A stretch of 64,000 nt of DNA from Sphingopyxis sp. FD7 (GTDB lineage Bacteria; Pseudomonadota; Alphaproteobacteria; Sphingomonadales; Sphingomonadaceae). Of the stretch, positions 38,147-45,723 are shown piece by piece; positions within the stretch are counted from its first letter, which is position 1, and every line of letters begins with the position of its first letter. The position numbers and the translations under genes are program-made. The stretch covers positions 2,108,001 through 2,172,000 of the forward strand of contig NZ_AP017898.1 in the NCBI RefSeq assembly GCF_003609835.1. Direction: 5' to 3'. Below the pieces are notes generated by a model. That model had not been told where the DNA came from. It saw nothing but the letters and a program-made list of their open reading frames with translations, and did no database searches.

Positions 38147-39070
38147 ATGCTGGGCAAGTTCGACGCGCTGGACCGCCTCGTCCAGCTCCTGCTGCTCGCC
38201 GCCGGGCTTGGCGCGCTTGCCAATGGCGCCTTCATGCTCGTCGATCCGCTCGAATGGTATGTTTTCATCCCCACGGTCGTGACGACGGGCCCGCCCAACG
38301 CGCATTTCATCCGCGACATCGGCCTCGCCTATCTGGGGTCGGGCGCGATCCTCGTCTATGCCGCCGCGCACCCGATTCTCCGCTGGCGCGCCGCGCTCGT
38401 CGGCGGGCTGTGGCTGACGCTGCACGGGCTGCTCCACATCTATGAGGTGCTCGCGGGTATCTGCGGTCCCGCGACCTTCTGGGCCGATGCGCCGGGCGTC
38501 GTCGGTCAGCCTGCGATGGTGATCGCCGCGCTGGCAATTCTCTTCGCGCGCCAGCGGATCGCTCCGGCGGGCATTCCGCCGCATCTCTTCGCGCGCGCCG
38601 CCGACAAGGCGACGCGCGGCAACAGCCCCTATCTCGCCGACCTGATCGCCGCGCCCGGTCACGCCGCCGAAAAGTTCCAGCATTTGATGCCTGCGACCGC
38701 GCATCGGCACGCCGCGCCCGCCGACGCCTTTCACGCCGCGCGCATCGGCGCGACGCTCGCCGCCGACTGCGGCCCCTGCGCACTGATTGCGGCCGACGCG
38801 GCGATCGACGACGGCGTGCCGCGCGCCACCGTCAACGGCCTGCTCGCCGGCACACCGCCGCCCGCGCTGGCCGACGCCTTTGCGTTCGGCCGCGGGGTCG
38901 CCGCCCACGATTTCTCGGCTGATGAGGCAGGCGCGCGGATCGAGGCCGCGCTCGGCCGAACCGTCCGCTTTGAGCTGGCGCTGACCGCCGCGACCGTGAC
39001 AGCCTATCCCGCGCTCAAGCGCGGGCTCGGCTACGCCACCTCCTGCGCGCTTCACAAACTTGAGGTTTGA
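38147..39070 (+). CDS. Membrane protein fused to an AhpD-like CxxC domain
   Basis: A 307-residue protein (ATG 38147 after GGGGGGAGG; ATG 38141 also in frame). Residues ~1-145 contain about four membrane segments (LLLLAAGLGALANGAFMLVD, FIRDIGLAYLGSGAILVYA, GLWLTLHGLLHIYEVL, MVIAALAILFA). The remaining part resembles the carboxymuconolactone decarboxylase/AhpD fold, with the redox-type motif ADCGPCALIAADAAIDDGV. Such a fusion would place a peroxidase or thiol-redox domain at the membrane. Activity is unknown. Confidence 0.7.
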   Translation: MLGKFDALDRLVQLLLLAAGLGALANGAFMLVDPLEWYVFIPTVVTTGPPNAHFIRDIGLAYLGSGAILVYAAAHPILRWRAALVGGLWLTLHGLLHIYEVLAGICGPATFWADAPGVVGQPAMVIAALAILFARQRIAPAGIPPHLFARAADKATRGNSPYLADLIAAPGHAAEKFQHLMPATAHRHAAPADAFHAARIGATLAADCGPCALIAADAAIDDGVPRATVNGLLAGTPPPALADAFAFGRGVAAHDFSADEAGARIEAALGRTVRFELALTAATVTAYPALKRGLGYATSCALHKLEV

Positions 39071-39101
39071 CAGCGGACCGAGCGCCCGACAGAGCCGCCC
39101 C

Positions 39102-39581
39102 ATGACCCTCGCCATCCGCCCCGCCACCCGTGCCGACCTGCCGCTGATCGCCGAGTTCATCCGCGACCTCGCCGAATATGAAAGACTGTCGCACGAAGTC
39201 CGCTTCGACGAAGCGAAGCTCGGCGAAAACCTCTTCGGCCCGCGCCCCTATGCCGAGGTCGTGATCGGCGAAATCGACGGGACGCCGCAGGGCTTCGCGC
39301 TTTTCTTCCACAATTTCTCGACCTTCGAGGGGCGCCCCGGCCTCTATCTCGAAGACCTGTTCGTCCGCCCCGAAGCGCGCGGGTCGGGGCTCGGCAAGGC
39401 GCTGCTCGCGCATCTCGCCCAGCTCTGCGTGACACGCGACTGTGCGCGGCTCGAATGGTGGGTGCTCGACTGGAACGCGCCGAGCATCGGCTTTTATAAA
39501 AGCCTGGGCGCCAAAATGATGGACGAATGGACCGTGATGCGCGTCGATGGCGAGGCGCTCAAAATGCTCGCGGGCGTCTGA
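39102..39581 (+). CDS. GNAT acetyltransferase, diamine/thialysine acetyltransferase-like
   Basis: A 159-residue acetyltransferase starting at ATG 39102. IRPATRADLPLIAEFIRDLA, FHNFSTFEGRPGLYLEDLFV, RGSGLGKALLAHLAQ and ARLEWWVLDWNAPSIGFYKS match the spermidine/thialysine acetyltransferase (SAT/SSAT-like) branch. The last motif is especially characteristic. It acetylates a primary amine with acetyl-CoA. Its start is 31 bp after the stop of the membrane-AhpD fusion gene, so an operon is likely. Confidence 0.9.
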   Translation: MTLAIRPATRADLPLIAEFIRDLAEYERLSHEVRFDEAKLGENLFGPRPYAEVVIGEIDGTPQGFALFFHNFSTFEGRPGLYLEDLFVRPEARGSGLGKALLAHLAQLCVTRDCARLEWWVLDWNAPSIGFYKSLGAKMMDEWTVMRVDGEALKMLAGV

Positions 39582-39605
39582 CCTTGGCGGCGGCACGCCG
39601 CCGCG

Positions 39606-39803
39606 TCAGCGCCGCCGCGCGAACCAGATCAGCACGACGCCGACCACCGCGGCGACGACGCCACGCAGCGTCCATGTCGTGTCGCCGAGCATGAAGCTGC
39701 TCGCGGGCCAGCGCACAATGTCCAGCCCCTGCAACGCCCACAGCGTCCCGACCAGCACCAGCGCGACGCCGACCACCGCCAAAATCCCCTTTACCGCTCC
39801 CAT
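39606..39803 (-). CDS. Small two-helix inner-membrane protein
   Basis: A 65-residue protein with two predicted membrane helices (ILAVVGVALVLVGTLWALQG and GVVAAVVGVVLIWFARR) joined by a short polar loop containing SFMLGDTTW. This pattern is recurrent in sphingomonads and other alphaproteobacteria, without known function. It follows the acyltransferase gene by 12 bp in the same direction, so the two are probably co-transcribed. Confidence 0.78.
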   Translation of the reverse strand: MGAVKGILAVVGVALVLVGTLWALQGLDIVRWPASSFMLGDTTWTLRGVVAAVVGVVLIWFARRR

Positions 39804-39815
39804 CGCGTCTCTCCC

Positions 39816-40949
39816 CTATCGCCTTTGCAGGCCGATCAGCGGCCGCAGCCAGCCGATGCTGCGCCCGATCGCATAGAAAAGCCAGCACCCCGTCCCCGTC
39901 GCCGCGACCAGGATCAGGAAAGCGGGCAGCGCCGCGGTCCCCGCGCCGAGCAGAACCCAGCCGACGACGACGATGATCGTCTGGTGGATGATGTAAAAGG
40001 GAAAGACCGCCTCGGCGAGCATCGCACGCTTCGGATGGTCGCGGTTCGCATAACGGTCGGCGATCCCGACGAGCGCGACGATCGCCGCCCAGCCCTGCAC
40101 CAGCCGCGCGACATCGAACGGCAGCCTTGCCCAGTCGGGCGGATAGACCCCCTGCTGCCAAAGCCACAGGATCGCCGCGACGATGCCATAGGCGCCGATC
40201 GCGACCAGCAGCGCCGCGCGCCACCAGCGCGCCACGCTCGCGAACAGCCGCTGCCGCACGCGAAGCAACCAGCCGATGCAGAAGGGCATCAGATAGTGAA
40301 GATGCGCCGGCCCATCGTCGAGCAGCGCGTGCGTCGGCGCATGACCATCGGACGCGGCGAGGACGAGCAGCCACCACAGCAGCGGGACGATAAGCAGTCC
40401 CGCCCCGCTCAGCAGCCGCGCCGCGCCATCGGCGATCCGGCCGCGCACCACCGCTGGCACCCACGCCAGCACCGCAACGGCGAGCATCGTATAGACCCAC
40501 AGATAGGCGACGAACCACAGATGCTGCCACGTCGGCAGCACGATGCCGTCCAGCGTGCCGAAGCGGAAATAGTCGCCGATCCAGAAAGCGCCGAGGCTCT
40601 GCGCATAGCCGTGCTGGGTGACCAGCTCCACCCACGGCTGCGGCGGAATGATGACGAGGACGCCGAACAGCAGCGGGATCAGCAACCGCGCGCTGCGCGA
40701 GCGCGCAAAGGCCCCGCTGCCGCCAAGCTTGGCAAATAGCGCCGCGCTGGCATAGCCCGACACGAGGAACAGCAGCGGCAGCCGCCAACCGTTCGTCGCG
40801 AGCATCGGAAACTCGGCCCATTCGAGCGGCTCGGCGATTTTTACGTGCCAGCCCCATGGCACGAAAAACATGCCGATATGATAAAGGATGAGCAGCGCGA
40901 AAGCGCCGATGCGCAGCCAGTCCATGCCATAATGGCGTCCGCCCGTCAT
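39816..40949 (-). CDS. Acyltransferase family 3 membrane protein
   Basis: A 377-residue polytopic protein with about ten membrane segments. The N-terminal GMDWLRIGAFALLILYHIGMF carries the conserved Arg/His pair of acyltransferase-3 enzymes such as MdoC/OpgC and NolX-type proteins that acylate surface sugars. LPLLFLVSGYASAALF and FPFYIIHQTIIVVVGW are also typical. The acceptor is unknown. It is upstream of the small two-helix protein. Confidence 0.87.
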   Translation of the reverse strand: MTGGRHYGMDWLRIGAFALLILYHIGMFFVPWGWHVKIAEPLEWAEFPMLATNGWRLPLLFLVSGYASAALFAKLGGSGAFARSRSARLLIPLLFGVLVIIPPQPWVELVTQHGYAQSLGAFWIGDYFRFGTLDGIVLPTWQHLWFVAYLWVYTMLAVAVLAWVPAVVRGRIADGAARLLSGAGLLIVPLLWWLLVLAASDGHAPTHALLDDGPAHLHYLMPFCIGWLLRVRQRLFASVARWWRAALLVAIGAYGIVAAILWLWQQGVYPPDWARLPFDVARLVQGWAAIVALVGIADRYANRDHPKRAMLAEAVFPFYIIHQTIIVVVGWVLLGAGTAALPAFLILVAATGTGCWLFYAIGRSIGWLRPLIGLQRR

Positions 40950-40977
40950 TGGCTCCCGTTTCTTGTCATTCTATCGT

Positions 40978-41051
40978 ACTCCCGGCGAAGGCCGGGATCT
41001 CAACATCTCGTCCTGACGCACCGGCGAGATCCCGGCCTTCGCCGGGAGGAC
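40978..41051. repeat. Palindromic repeat, CCCGGCGAAGGCCGGG family (copy 2)
   Basis: Two hairpins in opposite orientation, CCCGGCGAAGGCCGGGATCT and GATCCCGGCCTTCGCCGGG, separated by a ~30-bp spacer with GCACCGGCGAGATC. The spacer recurs in the copies at 43494-43606 and 51080-51211 (GCCGGTGCGGCAAACCGA). It separates two minus-strand genes. Confidence 0.88.
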
Positions 41052-41060
41052 CAATAAATC

Positions 41061-42578
41061 CTAACCGAGCACCCGCCACGCCAGCCCGGCAAACTCGCAC
41101 AGGAGCGGCCGCGTCTCGCGCGGGTCGATGATGTCCTCGACCCCGAATCTCTCGGCGGTGCGGAACGGCGAGCGCACGCGATTGAGCCGTTCGCGGATCG
41201 CCTCCAGATGCGCCGCCGGGTCGTCGGCTGCCTCCAGCTCGCTCTTGTACGCGACCTCGACCCCGCCCTCGATCGGCAGGCTGCCCCAGTCGCCCGAGGG
41301 CCAGGCGAAGCGATACTGGAAGCGCTCGGCGTTCGACATCGCGCTGCCCGCGATCCCGTAAGCGCGCCGCACGACGACCGACGCGAGGGGGACGGTGGCG
41401 CGGTAGATCGCGTTCATCGCCTGCACGCCGTAGCGGATCGTCCCGGTTCGCTCGGCCTCGCCGCCGATCATGAAGCCCGGATTGTCGACAAGGTGGACGA
41501 TCGGCAGCCGGAACTGGTCGGCCAGCTTGACAAAACGCTCGGCCTTCTCGCTCGTCTTGGCATCCCACGATCCGCCAAGGTACGACGGATCGCTCGCGAG
41601 CACCGCGACCGGCCAGCCGTCCAGTCGCGCGAACGCCGTAATGACGGCCCGCCCCCAGCGCGCACCCATCTCGAAAAAACTGCCCTTGTCGAACACCGCG
41701 TCGGCAATCCGCCGCATCGAATAAACCTGCTTCGCCGCGCGCGGCACGATCGACAGCAGCGCCTCCTCGCGCCGATCGACCGGATCGGCGCATTCGGTGC
41801 GGAGCGCGCGATCGTGGATCGACGAGGGCAGGTAGGACAGAAAACGCCGCGCCGCCGCGAACGCTTCGGCTTCGCTCGCGACTTCGTCGTCGACGACGCC
41901 GTTGCGCGTATGTACGTCGCTGCCGCCCAGTTCTTCGCGGTCCAATGTGTCGCCGATCGCCGCCGCGACCGCCGGACCCGCCGCGAACAGCTGCGACAGC
42001 CCGCGCACCATCACGCTGTAATGGCTCGCGACGACGCGCGCCGCGCCCAGCCCCGCGGTCGGCCCCAGCGCGAGCGCCACGACCGGCACCGTGTCGAGAT
42101 TGGCGATGATCTGATCCCAGCCGGGCACGTGCGGGATATAGGTATAGCCCATATCCTCAAGGCTTTTGACCGACCCGCCACCGCCGGTGCCGTCGATCAT
42201 GCGAATGAGCGGCAGGCGATATTCATGCGCCATCGCCTCGCACTGCACGAACTTGCGGTGCAGCGCCGCATCGGCGGCGCCGCCGCGCACGGTAAAATCG
42301 TCGGCCGAGGCGACGACCGGCCGCCCGTCGATATTCGCGCGGCCAAAGATGAAATTGCTTGGCGCGAGGTCTTCCAGCGCGCCATCGGGCGCATAGATGC
42401 CGCGCCCGGCGATCTTGCCGATCTCGCGAAAGCTGCCCGGATCGACGATCGCGGCGAGCCGCGCCCGCGCGTCCATCTTGCCGCGGCTGTGCTGCCGCGC
42501 GACCTTTTCTTCCCCGCCCATCTTCTCGGCCATCGCGCGGCGCTGACCCAGCTCATCCACTTCCTTTTTCCAGCTCAT
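41061..42578 (-). CDS. Acyl-CoA carboxyltransferase, beta subunit type
   Basis: A 505-residue carboxyltransferase of the propionyl-/methylcrotonyl-/acetyl-CoA carboxylase family. The first crotonase-like half carries SADDFTVRGGA, MIDGTGGGGSVKS and LGPTAGLGAARV; the second has VFDKGSFFEMGARWGRAVIT and DNPGFMIGGEAE, with the oxyanion-type Gly pairs. It moves a carboxyl group from biotin to an acyl-CoA. No biotin carboxylase subunit lies nearby, so the partner is elsewhere or the gene is a stand-alone decarboxylase-like member. It is divergent from an SDR gene. Confidence 0.86.
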   Translation of the reverse strand: MSWKKEVDELGQRRAMAEKMGGEEKVARQHSRGKMDARARLAAIVDPGSFREIGKIAGRGIYAPDGALEDLAPSNFIFGRANIDGRPVVASADDFTVRGGAADAALHRKFVQCEAMAHEYRLPLIRMIDGTGGGGSVKSLEDMGYTYIPHVPGWDQIIANLDTVPVVALALGPTAGLGAARVVASHYSVMVRGLSQLFAAGPAVAAAIGDTLDREELGGSDVHTRNGVVDDEVASEAEAFAAARRFLSYLPSSIHDRALRTECADPVDRREEALLSIVPRAAKQVYSMRRIADAVFDKGSFFEMGARWGRAVITAFARLDGWPVAVLASDPSYLGGSWDAKTSEKAERFVKLADQFRLPIVHLVDNPGFMIGGEAERTGTIRYGVQAMNAIYRATVPLASVVVRRAYGIAGSAMSNAERFQYRFAWPSGDWGSLPIEGGVEVAYKSELEAADDPAAHLEAIRERLNRVRSPFRTAERFGVEDIIDPRETRPLLCEFAGLAWRVLG

Positions 42579-42598
42579 GCGCGAAAGCTAGCTTACGT

Positions 42599-42612
42599 TG
42601 ACGGAAACGTCA
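42599..42612. promoter_or_regulatory. Perfect palindrome TGACG-GAAA-CGTCA in a divergent promoter
   Basis: TGACGGAAACGTCA has complementary 5-bp arms around GAAA and lies in the 84-bp gap between the divergent carboxyltransferase and SDR starts. It is preceded by TTACGT, so the region TTACGTTGACGGAAACGTCA resembles the ACGT-containing sites of regulators of branched-chain acyl-CoA genes (for example LiuR). The dyads before the other SDR gene (12941-12987) share the TGAC-N6-GTCA frame. Confidence 0.45.
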
Positions 42613-42624
42613 TTCCCAAATTCT

Positions 42625-42646
42625 CCCCTCCCGTATACGGGAGGGG
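42625..42646. repeat. Solitary CCCCTCCCGTATACGGGAGG hairpin (family B fragment)
   Basis: CCCCTCCCG-TATA-CGGGAGGGG is a perfect 22-bp palindrome equal to one end of the family B repeats. It lies immediately 5' of the SDR ribosome site GGGAGAGAG. In the mRNA leader it would fold next to the ribosome site and might lower or protect translation initiation. Confidence 0.7.
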
Positions 42647-42662
42647 CAGATGGGAGAGAGAG

Positions 42663-43442
42663 ATGACCGACAGGAATCTTGCAGGGCGCGTCGCGCTCGT
42701 CACCGGCGCCTCGCGCGGAATCGGGCGCGGCATTGCGCTGGGGCTGGCGGAGGCGGGCGCCGACGTCGCGGTCAACTATACGCGCGGCGCCGAAGCCGCC
42801 GCCGAAACCGTCGCCGCCATTCAGGCGCTCGGTCGCAAGGCCAAGGCCTATCAGGCCTCGGTCACCGACGAAGCCGCCTGCGCCGCGATGGTCGCTGCCG
42901 TCGAAGCCGATTTCGGCCCGATGTCGATCCTGATCAACAACGCGGGCATCGCCAGCCGCGGGCTGTCCGTCGCCGACACCGACCCCGCCGAGGTCGACAA
43001 GCTCTTCGCCGTGCACGCCGCCGGCCCGCACCGCCTCTCGCGCCTTGCGCTGCCGCAGCTCCGCACCCACGCCCGCAGCGACATCATCATCATCTCCAGC
43101 ATCGCGACCTATGTGAATGCGCCGAACGGCGCCCCCTACACGATGGCGAAGGCCGCGAGCGAAGCCCTCGCGCTCACGCTCGCCAGGGAGGAACTGAAAA
43201 ACGGCGTCCGCGTCAACATCGTCGCCCCCGCGCTCACCGTCAGCGACATGGGCGAGAAACTGTCGCGCGCCGTCACCGGCCAGGACGACATTCACCACCT
43301 CGACGCCAAAATGCCCTTCGGCCGCGTCGCCGTCCCCGCAGATGTCGCCGCGGCGGTGCTGTGGTTCGTCAGCGACGCGAACAGCTATTGCTCGGGGCAG
43401 AAACTCAACATCGACGGCGCGGGGCAAGCGACGTTTCGATAA
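42663..43442 (+). CDS. Short-chain dehydrogenase/reductase (FabG-like)
   Basis: A 259-residue classical SDR. Cofactor motif TGASRGIGRGIALGLA with NYTRGAEAAA favours NADPH; NNAG is in INNAGIASRG, the Ser in ISSIATY, and Tyr-Lys in YTMAKAAS. The C-terminal CSGQKLNIDGAG is the FabG-type ending. The start at ATG 42663 follows GGGAGAGAG. Divergence from the carboxyltransferase gene over a shared palindrome suggests joint control in acyl-CoA metabolism. Confidence 0.9.
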   Translation: MTDRNLAGRVALVTGASRGIGRGIALGLAEAGADVAVNYTRGAEAAAETVAAIQALGRKAKAYQASVTDEAACAAMVAAVEADFGPMSILINNAGIASRGLSVADTDPAEVDKLFAVHAAGPHRLSRLALPQLRTHARSDIIIISSIATYVNAPNGAPYTMAKAASEALALTLAREELKNGVRVNIVAPALTVSDMGEKLSRAVTGQDDIHHLDAKMPFGRVAVPADVAAAVLWFVSDANSYCSGQKLNIDGAGQATFR

Positions 43443-43493
43443 AACTTTCCGGGGCGATGGCAGCTAGCGACCGGTAGTTGCCCTCAACTTTAT

Positions 43494-43606
43494 CGTCATC
43501 CCGGCGCAGGCCGGGATCTCACCCTATCGGTTTGCCGCACCGGCGAGATCCCGGCCTGCGCCGGGATGACGGATAAGGGAAAGGCAGGAATCCACCCCGA
43601 AACCGC
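43494..43606. repeat. Palindromic repeat, CATCCCGGCGCAGGCCGGG family (copy 3) with extended arm
   Basis: Hairpins CATCCCGGCGCAGGCCGGG and its mirror (CCCGGCCTGCGCCGGGATG) are followed by GGATAAGGGAAAGGCAGGAA and TCCACCCCGAA, the inverted form of the extension seen at 37970 and 51080. It lies between the SDR and EamA genes. Confidence 0.88.
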
Positions 43607-43680
43607 CGTTCACCCCGCTCTGCGTCGCGCACCGTATAGGAGGCGCGATCAATGCGCCAAACTCCGCTACAGCCCCCACC

Positions 43681-44580
43681 ATGCGCCCCGATTCGCCCTC
43701 GCCCGTCATCCCCTTCCTGATCGCCTGCGCGGGCATCGCGACCTTTTCGGCGATGGACGTGCTGATGAAGGGGCTGTCGATCGACATCGGCGCCTATAAC
43801 GCCGTGCTGTGGCGCACCGGAGCGGGCACGCTGCTGAGCGGGCTCCTTTATTTCGCGAGCCGTCCCACATGGCCCGGCAAGGCGACGATGACGATCCACG
43901 CCTGGCGCTCGGTTTTCGTTGCGGGCATGGCGCTCTGTTTCTTCTGGGCGCTCGCGCGGCTGCCGATCGCCGAAGCGATCGCGCTCGCCTTCGTCGCACC
44001 GCTGATGGCCCTCTACATGGCCGCGATCTTTCTGGACGAGAAGATCGGCCCGCGTTCGATCGCGGCGTCGCTGCTCGGGCTTGCGGGGGTGATCGTCATC
44101 GTGGCGGGCAAACTGGACGGCGATTATTCGGACGAAGCGCTGCTCGCGGTCGGTGCGGTGTTCCTTTCGGCGGTTTTCTACGCCTACAACCTCATCCTCG
44201 CGCGGCGGCAGGCGAAGATGGCCGAGCCGCTCGAAATCGCCTTTTTCCAGAACGCGTTTGTGACCGCGATCCTCGCGCTGGGCGCGCCCTGGTTCCTCGC
44301 CGTCCCCGCCGCCAGCCACGCGCCGCACATCGTCGGCGCCGCGGCGCTCGCCACTGCGTCGCTGCTGCTCTTGAGCTGGGCCTATGCCCGCGCCGAGACG
44401 CAGATCCTCGCGACGACCGAATATACCGGCTTCCTCTGGGCGATGCTCTTCGGCTGGATGTTCTTCGACGAAGCGGTGACGCTGCCGACCTTCGCCGGTG
44501 CGCTGCTGATCGTTGCCGCCTGCCTGATCGTCGCCCGCAAGGCGCCCCACGGCGACCCGATCGAACCGGCGGCGGCTTAG
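43681..44580 (+). CDS. EamA-family (drug/metabolite) transporter
   Basis: A 299-residue inner-membrane permease with ten predicted helices in two homologous five-helix EamA halves. Half one begins PFLIACAGIATFSAMDVLMK and contains FFWALARLPIAEAIALAFVAP; half two contains AVFLSAVFYAYNLILARR and LATTEYTGFLWAMLFGWMFF, the paired-glycine end helix. Substrates of such exporters are varied. The gene is alone between repeats. Confidence 0.9.
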   Translation: MRPDSPSPVIPFLIACAGIATFSAMDVLMKGLSIDIGAYNAVLWRTGAGTLLSGLLYFASRPTWPGKATMTIHAWRSVFVAGMALCFFWALARLPIAEAIALAFVAPLMALYMAAIFLDEKIGPRSIAASLLGLAGVIVIVAGKLDGDYSDEALLAVGAVFLSAVFYAYNLILARRQAKMAEPLEIAFFQNAFVTAILALGAPWFLAVPAASHAPHIVGAAALATASLLLLSWAYARAETQILATTEYTGFLWAMLFGWMFFDEAVTLPTFAGALLIVAACLIVARKAPHGDPIEPAAA

Positions 44581-44590
44581 CAAATCATCT

Positions 44591-44714
44591 CACGCGGAGA
44601 CGCGGAGATTTTGCATTTGCCGCGAAGCGGCGCTCCATTTCGGCGGAGCGTCATCCGCAACGCCCGAATAAAATGGGGCCTATCGGCCCAGCGCTCTTCT
44701 CCGCGTCTCCGCGC
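44591..44714. repeat. Palindromic repeat, CACGCGGAGACGCGGAG family
   Basis: Left arm CACGCGGAGACGCGGAG and right arm CTCCGCGTCTCCGCGCG enclose a ~90-bp interior with CCGCGAAGCGGCG and TTTCGGCGGAG hairpin words. It fills the space between the convergent EamA and Sua5 genes and could terminate both. Confidence 0.85.
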
Positions 44715-44722
44715 GAACAACA

Positions 44723-45670
44723 TCACACCGCCGCGCGCGCCAGCCGGTCGTTGATCGCCGCGCCCAGCCCCTCGAACGGGATCGCCGCCACCGCGATCCT
44801 CGGCTTCGCGCTCGCCGCCCCCGCATGCAGCGCGTCGAACAGGCGCGCCGCCGCTTCGGTGAGATCGCCCGCCATGCTCAGATCATAATCGCCGCGAACC
44901 GCGCCGAACCCGATCCCATATTCGTCGTCGGCAAACGCACGTGCACCCAGCCGCATCGGCTTGCCCGGCGCATAATGGCTCGCGAGCATCCCTGGCGCGA
45001 TGATTTCAGACCCCTTGCGCTCGGTCACCGGCAACCCGCTCGCCTCGGCCAGCATCGCCGCCGTCACCGGCCCCGGCCGCAGCACTTCGACCGCACCGTC
45101 CTTCACGCGCGCAATCGTCGATTCGACTCCCGCGCTCGTCGGCCCGTCGTCGATCACCAGCGCGATCCGTCCGCCCAGGCTCGCGAGCACATGGCTTGCC
45201 TTCGTCGGGCTCACGCGTCCGCTCGCATTGGCGCTCGGCGCGGCGAGCGGCGCGCCCGACGCCGCGAGCAGCGCCTGCATCGCGCGATGCCCCGGCACGC
45301 GCAGCGCAATCGTCCCCAACCCCGCGGTCGCGATGCTCGCGACCGGACACCCTTCGGCACGCGGCACCACCAGCGTCAGCGGCCCCGGCCAGAAGCGCGC
45401 CGCGAGCGCGCGCTCGGCCGCGCCGAACTCACCCAGCGTCTCGGCGACCGCCAGCGTCGGCACATGGACGATCAGCGGGTTGAAATCGGGCCGCCCCTTC
45501 GCGGCATAGATGCGCGCCACCGCCTGCGGATCGCGCGCGTCGGCGGCAAGCCCGTACACCGTCTCGGTCGGCACGGCGACCGGCTGCCCGGCGGCGATCA
45601 GCGCCGCCGCCTCGGCGATCGCGGCATTATCGAACGCGCGAACATCAGTGGACTTTGTGCCTTCGGCCAT
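44723..45670 (-). CDS. tsaC: L-threonylcarbamoyladenylate synthase (Sua5 type)
   Basis: A 315-residue Sua5-type protein that makes threonylcarbamoyl-AMP for the t6A37 modification of ANN-decoding tRNAs. The YrdC domain (residues ~10-205) contains VPTETVYGLAADA, KGRPDFNPLIVHV, PSANASGRVSPT and the SIA-type pocket; the extra C-terminal Sua5 domain starts near APGMLASHYAPGKPMRL, whose linker covers the active site. Length separates it from short TsaC proteins. It starts 53 bp from the divergent acyl-CoA dehydrogenase. Confidence 0.93.
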   Translation of the reverse strand: MAEGTKSTDVRAFDNAAIAEAAALIAAGQPVAVPTETVYGLAADARDPQAVARIYAAKGRPDFNPLIVHVPTLAVAETLGEFGAAERALAARFWPGPLTLVVPRAEGCPVASIATAGLGTIALRVPGHRAMQALLAASGAPLAAPSANASGRVSPTKASHVLASLGGRIALVIDDGPTSAGVESTIARVKDGAVEVLRPGPVTAAMLAEASGLPVTERKGSEIIAPGMLASHYAPGKPMRLGARAFADDEYGIGFGAVRGDYDLSMAGDLTEAAARLFDALHAGAASAKPRIAVAAIPFEGLGAAINDRLARAAV

Positions 45671-45723
45671 GCCGCGCTATAGCGCCCGCGCAACGAGATT
45701 CACCAGGAAAGTCGGCACCCGAT

